From: JAEKNW01 sp963678375
Lineage (GTDB): Bacteria; Cloacimonadota; Cloacimonadia; Cloacimonadales; JAFGVF01
DNA length: 64,000 bases
Direction: 5' to 3'
Assembly (NCBI GenBank): GCA_963678375.2
Contig: OY782831.1
Span: 620,001 to 684,000, forward strand
A program made the position numbers and the translations under genes. The notes beneath the pieces were generated by a model. It was not told where the DNA came from and made no database searches. It saw nothing but the letters and a program-made list of their open reading frames with translations. Below are positions 45,209-53,000 of the stretch, in pieces (positions within the stretch are counted from its first letter, which is position 1; each line of letters begins with the position of its first letter).

Positions 45209-45862
45209 TTATTTACGTGCGTTAGCACGTTTACTTGTTATATTTCTGCCAGCTGGAGCATTCCAACCTGTTACTGCCTCAGTGGTAGATACTAAGAATC
45301 CATCACCAATATTGATTTCAAAGGAAGAACCTGGTGTTGATACTAAATATTGTTTCCAGTTATGAGTTTCATTATCCCAAGTAGAAATATCTGTAACTCC
45401 CTCACCGATAGCAGCTGCAAATTCAGCGGTCGTTGTTATTTCACTACGATTTAGAGGTAACATCATTGTATGAAAATCATTAGCTACTAAATCATAAGAA
45501 GCTTGTACTGGAAGAGTTCCGGCACAATAAAAATCTACATTAGCTGTTCCAGCCAAAGATACAAGGAAAGCATCTCCAGGCGCAATTTCAAATGAAGAAC
45601 CTGGTGTTGATACTAGGTATTGTTTCCAATTATGAGTTTCATTATCCCAAACTGAAATATCTGTTACATCAGGACTAATAGCAGCTGCTAATTCAGCAGT
45701 TGTAGTAATCCCAGTATCTCCCATTGGCAAAGCAATCATATTAAAATCGTTTGCATATAATTCATATTTCACATATCCGACAACGTCGCTGAAGTCTGAT
45801 TCAGCAGCGAACATAAAAGTTACGGACGCAATCAAAAGCGCTAAGACAAGCAACTTTTTCAT
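45209..45862 (-). CDS. Secreted protein of two near-identical 90-residue repeats
   Basis: A 217-residue exported protein of unknown function. Signal peptide (MKKLLVLALLIASVTFMFAA) followed by two repeats with a period of 90 residues (about 34-122 and 124-212). Each has the order YxLxANDF..M.LP, ITTTAE(L/F)AAAI, VTDIS.WDNETHNWKQYLVST and GSSFEI..GD.FLVS. The two WDNETHNWKQYLVST blocks (at W72 and W162) are identical, and the DNA is nearly identical there, so the duplication is recent or kept uniform. The C-terminus is basic (NITSKRANARK) and not a Por tail. It is the first gene before the FN3/Por gene and has a good promoter. Confidence 0.82.
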   Translation of the reverse strand: MKKLLVLALLIASVTFMFAAESDFSDVVGYVKYELYANDFNMIALPMGDTGITTTAELAAAISPDVTDISVWDNETHNWKQYLVSTPGSSFEIAPGDAFLVSLAGTANVDFYCAGTLPVQASYDLVANDFHTMMLPLNRSEITTTAEFAAAIGEGVTDISTWDNETHNWKQYLVSTPGSSFEINIGDGFLVSTTEAVTGWNAPAGRNITSKRANARK

Positions 45863-45917
45863 ATACGAACCTCCATAAGTTCTTTTTTTGTTTTGGTCAC
45901 CACACCACTACAATGTC

Positions 45918-45946
45918 ATATTATGCAGATAAATAATAGCTGTCAA
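45918..45946 (-). promoter_or_regulatory. Promoter of the 217-residue gene and FN3/Por gene
   Basis: On the minus strand TTGACA (45941-45946), 17-nt spacer, TAATAT (45918-45923), preceded by an A-rich tract. A GTGGTGTGGTGACC motif lies just after the expected transcription start. Confidence 0.7.
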
Positions 45947-46068
45947 ATCTTTTTTTTACTTTTATGGATTTTTCATCTATTTAGGTCTTATATTATGGCT
46001 TTGTAAAGGTGATTGAGGATAAAGGGAAATTATTCTTAACAATTATAGCATTTTGTTTTTTATGTTTT

Positions 46069-46106
46069 AACTGGGAAGGCGGATGTGGTCATCCCCATTC
46101 CCAGTT
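46069..46106. repeat. Minimal 38-bp palindromic element
   Basis: AACTGGGAAG, GCGGATG-TGGT-CATCCCC and ATTCCCAGTT form one palindrome with two mismatches. Same form as 42935-42972, inserted in the spacer between the 102- and 217-residue genes. Confidence 0.85.
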
Positions 46107-46146
46107 AGAGGACCACCTTGTCTGATTTAAGTGGATGCTTCCATCT

Positions 46147-46455
46147 TTAAGATTTACTTTTACGCTTTCGATTCCTATAAAATTCTCGCATGAACTGTAA
46201 CCAGTTAGACTTAGCATTTCCTTCTTTAATTCTCCTTGCTGTGAGCTGTCTGACATCCTCATCAGAAAGGGCTTGGTAGGCTATTGATAGCATCTTCACA
46301 TTATTGTTAAAGTGTTGATTATTTTCCACAAGTTTGGGATTAGATTTTCTTCTTAAATGATAATTAATATCATTTGCATATTTCACTACAGTGAAACCAT
46401 CTCTTTTTGCTTGAGCTTTAAAGCCCCAGGGTAACTTAAGTCCTATTTTTACCAT
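46147..46455 (-). CDS. Small basic hypothetical protein (102 residues)
   Basis: I do not recognise this protein. It is soluble, strongly basic and probably helical, with no signal peptide and no cysteines. It begins MVKIGLKLPWGFKAQAKRDG and ends with a basic tract (FYRNRKRKSKS). An excellent AAGGAGG ribosome site 7 nt before the ATG supports it as a real gene, as does its length free of overlaps. It stands alone between palindromic repeats and the surface-gene cluster. The charge could suit nucleic-acid binding, but nothing shows this directly. Confidence 0.65.
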   Translation of the reverse strand: MVKIGLKLPWGFKAQAKRDGFTVVKYANDINYHLRRKSNPKLVENNQHFNNNVKMLSIAYQALSDEDVRQLTARRIKEGNAKSNWLQFMREFYRNRKRKSKS

Positions 46456-46644
46456 ATAAATACCTCCTTGTATTTTGTTATTGGCAATAAGCTTTCATAA
46501 TAGTATAGGGACCACTTTTGCTTTTTTGGTTCAATCCTGGGAAAAAAGTTTGATTTATCATTGTAAAAGACATCTTTTTTTGTTCTTGATTGTTAGACTC
46601 TCAAAAATGTTCTAGGATTTTATGAAGAGAATAACAGTTGAGCT

Positions 46645-46898
46645 AACTGGGAGGGCGGATGACCACATCCGCTGATAACTGGGAGGGCGGATGACCACAT
46701 CCGCTGATAACTGGGAAGGCGGATGACCACATCCGCTAATAACTGGGAGGGCGGATGACCACATCCGCTAATAACTGGGAGGGCGGATGACCACATCCGC
46801 CACCAAGCAAAGCTTGGAAATTAAACAACTGGGAAATTCCCAGTTGTTGGTAGGCTTTTTCAAAGCCTTTGCGGATGTGGTCATCCGCACTCCCAGTT
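46645..46898. repeat. Five-unit 32-bp palindromic array ending in a compound element
   Basis: Units start with AACTGGG at 46645, 46677, 46709, 46741 and 46773, exactly 32 bp apart. The last opens a 116-bp compound element (46783-46898) with nested palindromes CCAAGCAAAGCTTGG, CAACTGGGAA/TTCCCAGTTG and AGGCTTT/AAAGCCT, closed by GCGGATG-TGGT-CATCCGC and CTCCCAGTT. Nearly the same element lies at 8776-8892, 38 kb away. The 46456-46644 stretch before it holds nothing recognisable. Confidence 0.92.
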
Positions 46899-46902
46899 AA
46901 AT

Positions 46903-46930
46903 AAAAGCCCCGCTTTTCAGCAGGGCTTTA
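46903..46930 (-). terminator. Terminator of the 2777-residue surface gene
   Basis: On the minus strand AAAGCCCTGC and GCGGGGCTTT pair around TGAAAA, followed by a short T/A run. Confidence 0.8.
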
Positions 46931-46944
46931 ATATATTGAGTTTA

Positions 46945-47006
46945 CGGGCAAGGATGCCCGAGTTCATTGTTAGGAAGAGCCGGCAAGGATGCCGGCGCTC
47001 CCAGTT
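46945..47006. repeat. Two 3'-UTR hairpin repeats next to the 2777-residue gene
   Basis: CGGGCA-AGGA-TGCCCG (46945-46960) and GCCGGCA-AGGA-TGCCGGC (46979-46996) keep the same AGGA loop but have different stems that still pair perfectly. The second is followed by GCTCCCAGTT. Confidence 0.85.
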
Positions 47007-47011
47007 ATTTA

Positions 47012-50000
47012 TTATTTAGCTAGAGGCATTGATTCAGTAGAAGCTTCAATCTTGAAGAATTTCATACCATCATCAATAGAGTAAGTATATTCTGATACAT
47101 CAACTCTAGCAATAGGTTGAGTGCCATAATCTCCATCAGGAGCATCAGCAGCATAAACATTATAAGTTACAGCATCATTTACATCATCCCAATCGATTAG
47201 GATTCCACCAGCAACTTTACTAATAGAAGTGATTACAGGTGTATCAAGTTCTGTTACACCACCACCTGCAACGATATCATCAGCATCACGTGGGTTTAAT
47301 CCATATTCATTATAAGAATAATCAACAACACCAGTGATAGAAACAAATGTGTCACTAACTGAAGCAGGAGGAGTAAGTTCAAAGATACCGTTATCAATTT
47401 GAGCATCTCCAGAGCCATCAGTTACATACCATTCATCATTGCTATTGGCAGCACTTGTCACAGTTAAGTTTTCAATCTTCACTAAAACACCTTCATAAGC
47501 TTCATTAGATGCTAACTCTGTAGTAGTAATTACTGTAGGTTGAGGAAGAGTGTTTCCTTGAGAAAGAACTTGGAAGTCTGTAACAGTTTTAAGTTCAGTC
47601 CAGCCATAGTATTCATCAACAGTAGCACGGAAGGAAACCATATCACCTAGAGTTGGGTTGTTTGTAGAATCGTATACATAAATACCATTCCAAGCTCCAC
47701 CTTCAGGAGATGAGATAAAGTATCTTGAACCTGCATAATTAGTAGCAGTTACGATACCTTCTACAAGCACATCTTGTCCGTCATAAGGAGAAGGATATGT
47801 TCCATCGCCAGCATCAGTAGTATACTGAATATCGTAGATAGGTGTAGGAAGAACTTCATTAGCAATACCTGTTAAGTCAATGATTACGTCATCGAAACCA
47901 TCAGCTGAGTGAGTGATTTGACCATAAACAGTTCCAGGATTAGTAGCATTGAATTTAACATTGATAGTAACCTCTTCTTCTTGTAATTCGAAGAAGAAAT
48001 CAGAACCCCAAGCACCATCTGGATCTTGGATTTGGAAATCACCAGTAACTTCTACAAGTCCTAAATCAACACCTTGCATATAAAGGACATAAGATTGACT
48101 TGCAGATTCTACACTTACTTCAGTTTCAAAGGTCATAGCAACTTTTGATACGTTAAGTCCATCATCATAACCAGTAACTTCTTCAATTTCAGAAGCGAAA
48201 CGAGAAGTTAATTGAGATGTTCCATTGAATTCAATAGCAAGACCAGTAACATTAAGATTATTAGCAGAAATGTCTGAACCAATATAATCAGCTTCAGAGA
48301 AGTTAGTTCTGAAGACAAGGTTATTAGTTCCATCTGTTAAAGTATAATTTTGACCAGAAGCAAAAGTACCAGTTTCAACAAATGTAACACCTTCAAGAGT
48401 TACAAGCTGTGATTCATAAGCGTTGAAGTTAGTATTCAATTGGTCAATAGTTACTAAGGTTGGACTTACTGTGTTTCCAGTTGATGAAGCAGGGTTACCA
48501 TTTACGGTAGGTACAAATTGAAGTGTTCCGTTATATTCAGTAAGAGAACCTTCAAGGTTAGTAATACCGTCATATAGATTATAAGTTGTAGTAATAAAGC
48601 CAGCATTATCATCTATAAGGATACCTGCAGAAGCATCTTGGATATATTTTTGATTACGAGAAGATCTTTGGTAAGTTAAGATAGCTTCCCCTGTTAATCT
48701 ATAGATAGGTCCATCAAGAGTACCAGCTCTTAATTCAGCAATAGTAGCAACTTCAGTTACAGCTGAGAAAGTGAAGTCTGCAGAAACTACAGGACTATTT
48801 AGATAACCTTCTTTTACAGCAATAGCTTGGATAGTTGCATCAGCACTTAAGCTGAATGGAGCTAAATAAAGTGTTGAAGCATCACTTGGTGTATCACCAT
48901 TAGTAGTATAATAGATTGATGCACCAGCAGTTTCACAGGTAAGTGTGACGTCTATAGGATTTTCGAAATTACCACCATTAGGTGATATCACAGGACTAGC
49001 AACTACTTCCATTGGTTCAGTGTGAGAACCGATATAAGAGAAGGTATCACTTGGATAAACAATCCACTGTGAATCAGTCTCATCTGTTCCTGCAGAGAGA
49101 GCCCAATCAGTAGTTCCTTGAGTAACGGTCATCTTTCTAACAAGAGTATGGTTAGCAGTAGCACCAGTAGTACCAGCTACATCCCAGGCAGAACCTGGAT
49201 CTACAGTTGGAGTACCGAATACATCAATAAGGATACCATTGTAGAAGAGGCCTATAGCATCATCACCATTGAAATAAGTGATATTGCTTGTTGTATCAGC
49301 ATGAGCTAAGATAGCAGGGTCAGAAGATGAATTAGCAATAACGAAAACATCGTCAGCTGCAAGTGTACCTTGCATATCAGAAGTATTACCCCAGTCACCA
49401 CCATTAGAAGCTAATCTTACAGTGTAAGGAGTTAAATCAACTTCTGCACCTGTTCCATTATAGATTTCAACAGCTTTATTATTAGAAGAACCTTCAATAT
49501 ATTCAGAAATAATCATACCAGTAGGCACAACAATTTCTTCGATTGTGATTACAGATTCAGCAATTGAGCTATCAAGCCAGTCTGTTTTAACAGCCATAGC
49601 TTTCACAGTAGTAGTAGCATCAACAGTGAAAGGAAGAGTATATTCACTTGATCCAGTAGTTGGGTCATTACCATCTATAGTATAATAGATAGTAGCACCA
49701 TCAGTAGCACAGGTAATAGTAACTTCTTGACTTTCGTAGTATGTACCTGTTACAGGTGTGATTTCAGGAGTAGCAACTGTTGAAGGACCAGCTAATTCTG
49801 TAAAGTCAGCTAGGCTTCTAGCAACAACTTGTCCTGTACCATTATACTCACCTACTAAAACAACTACATCTAAAGCGGAAGTATAGATAGTCTGGCCAAT
49901 ATAATCAGCTTCTGATAAAGAAGTTCTGAAGGTAAGGTTATCAGTTCCATCTGTTAAGGTGTAGCTAGTATTTGTAGCAAAAGTACCAGTTTCAGAGAAG

Positions 50001-53000
50001 TTAACATTTTCTAATTTAACAAGTCTTGATTCGTAGGTATCAATTGCAGAAGTAATATCTGTGATAGATAAAACTATAGGAGTAACAGTATTTCCTGTTG
50101 AAGTAGCAGAACCTGGGTCTGCAGTTGGAACAAATTGAAGGACACCATTATATTCAGAAAGAGAACCTTCAATATTGCTAATACCGTCATATTGATTATA
50201 AGTTGTTGTGATAACACCAGAGTTATCATCGATTAAGATACCAGCAGTGGCATCTTGGATATATTTTTGATTACGAGAATCTCTTTGATAAGTTAAGATA
50301 GCTTCCCCAGTTAATCTATAAATAGTACCATCAGTTGCACCAGCTCTTAAGCTTGCTATATCAGCAACATCAGTAGCAGTGATTGAAGTGATAGTATATT
50401 CAGCAGTAGCAATTGCTGAATCATCATAATCAACTAAAGTAGCAAAGGCTTTTACAGTAGTATCTTCTGTGATAGTAATTTCACTAGAATATACAAGTGA
50501 GCCTGTAGTTGGATCACTACCATCTAAGGTATAATATATAGTTGCACCGTCAGTTGCACAGGTTATAGTAACAAGAACTTGGTCATTGTAAGAACCTGCA
50601 ACTGGAGTAAATTCAGGAGTAGCAACTGTAGGTGTTGGTTCCACACCATAAGATCCTAGATAAGCAATTGTATCTTGAGGGTAGATATTCCACTGAGAAG
50701 AAGTTTCATCTGTACCAGCTGAGAGAGCCCAATCGGTAGTTCCTTCAGTCACAGTAACTTTTCTTACAAGAGTATAGTTAGCAGTAGTACCAGCGCCACC
50801 AGCTACATCCCATTCAGAACCTGGATCTGTACCTAGTACACCAATCATGTCAATCGCTATTTCGTTATAGAAGAGACCTACAGCATCATCACCGTTAAAG
50901 TTACATACACCACTTGTAGCATCTGCAAGAGCAAGAATAGCTGCATCAGCACTTGAGTTAGCAATAACAAATACTGCCTCAGCTGCTAGTGTACCATTTA
51001 AATCAAAAGTAGTACCCCAATCACCACCATTGAAAGCGGTTTTTATAGCATAAGGTGTTAAGTCTGCTTCAGCTCCAGTTCCATTATAAATTTCGATTAC
51101 TTTATTAGAACCTGAACCTTCAATATACTCAGAGATAATCATACCAGTTGGCATATCTCCAGTATCAACAATAGTGTATTCTGCAGTCATAATAGCAGAA
51201 TCATCCATATCAGCTTTTGTAGCAAAAGCTTTGACACTTGCATCAGCGGTTAAGGTAAATGGAGCTGAATAAACATCAGAAGCTGTTGTTGGGTCATTTC
51301 CATCTATAGTATAATAGATAGTTGCACCATCAGTTGCACAAGTTATAGTAATTTCAACTTGATCGTTATAAGAACCTGCAAGAGGACTTATTTCAGGTGT
51401 TGCAACTATTTGTGCTGGATCCGCTCCGTGACTTCCTAAATAGGTAAAAGTATCTTGAGGATAAATGTTCCATTGAGAAGATGTTTCATCTGTACCAGCT
51501 GAAATAGCCCAGTCAGTAGTACCTTGAGTAACTTCAATTTTTCTTACAAGAGTGTAGTTCACAGTTGTACCAACTCCACCAGCTACATCCCATGAAGAAC
51601 CAGGATCCACTCCAGGTACACCAATTACATCAATAAGAGTAGTATTGTAGAATAAACCAATAGCATCATCTCCATTGAAGTAACAAACATTGCTAGTAGC
51701 ATCTGTAACTGCAAGAATAGCTGCAACTGAACTTGAATTTGAGATAACAAAGACATCGCCAGCAGTAAGTGTGCCAGTCATATCATAATTATTACCCCAG
51801 TCATTTCCATTTGAACCTAATTTAACACTATAAGGTGTTAAATCAACATCTGCACCAGTTCCATTGTAAATTTCGATAGTTTTATTATTAGATCCACCTT
51901 CAATGTATTCAGAGATAATCATACCTGTTGGTATATCACCTATTTCTGGGCTTACAGTATAAGAAGCTTCTTGGCTAGTTGATACTGCATTATCATCATC
52001 AGTAGCTTCAACTATATAATATACAGAAGTCCCTTCTACTTGAGCAGGAATATCAGCTGTATAAGTTGCACGTGAAGGAGTCATAGCAGTAGTTGTAGTA
52101 TAGACACCAGTTTCAGTTCCCCATTTAAGATTGATAGTAGCAATAGTACCATCATTATCTACAGCATCAGCAGTAACAGTTACAGCATCTGTAGGATAAA
52201 TAGTAAGAGGAGCATGAGCTACATCTGATATTACAGGAAGTTGGTTAGCAGTAGCATCAAGAATAACATCATCTGCATCCCTAGGACTAATACCAAATGA
52301 GCCATATTTGTAGTCTAAAATACCTGTAATTGAAGAATAAACCTGTCCAATGCTCGGAGCTGGGTCTGGAATATATCCATATTCATCATCAATTTGGGCA
52401 TCACCTGAGCCATCAGTTACATACCACTCATTGTAGTTTGTTGGAGCTTGAGTAACTGATACATTTTCAACAGTAACTAAGACACCTTCATAAGCTTCTG
52501 TAGATACCTGAGCAGTGGTAATCACTGTAGGAGAAACAGAGTTTGCTTGCGAAAGAGTTTGGAAACCATTGATATTACTTAATTCTGTTAAATTATTATA
52601 TTCAACAACTTGTCCATTAAAGGTAACTTCATCACCTATAGCAGGATTAGCTGTATTATTATAAACAAGAATACCATTCCAAGCACCACCTGCAGGAGCT
52701 GAGATATTAAAACCTGAGCTATTAACTGCAGTTACGATACCTGTAACATTAACAGTTTGTCCTTCATAAACAGAAGCATCTGAAGTTCCTGGGTCTGCTA
52801 CGTACTGGATATCATAAATTGAAACAGTAGGAATGATATTGATTACATAAGACTCTGAAGCCATTTGAGAATCATTCCAGCCTGCTTTAACAGTAATAGC
52901 CTTGATAGTCATATCAGCAACAACTTCTATTGCTCCAGTATAAAGTGTCGAAGCAGAAGTTGGAGTATCACCATTAGTAGTATAATAAATATCTGCATCA

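Noticed and set aside
46645..46800. CRISPR array
   Set aside because: Units of 32 bp follow each other directly with no unique spacers, each unit is an internal palindrome, and no cas genes are in the window.
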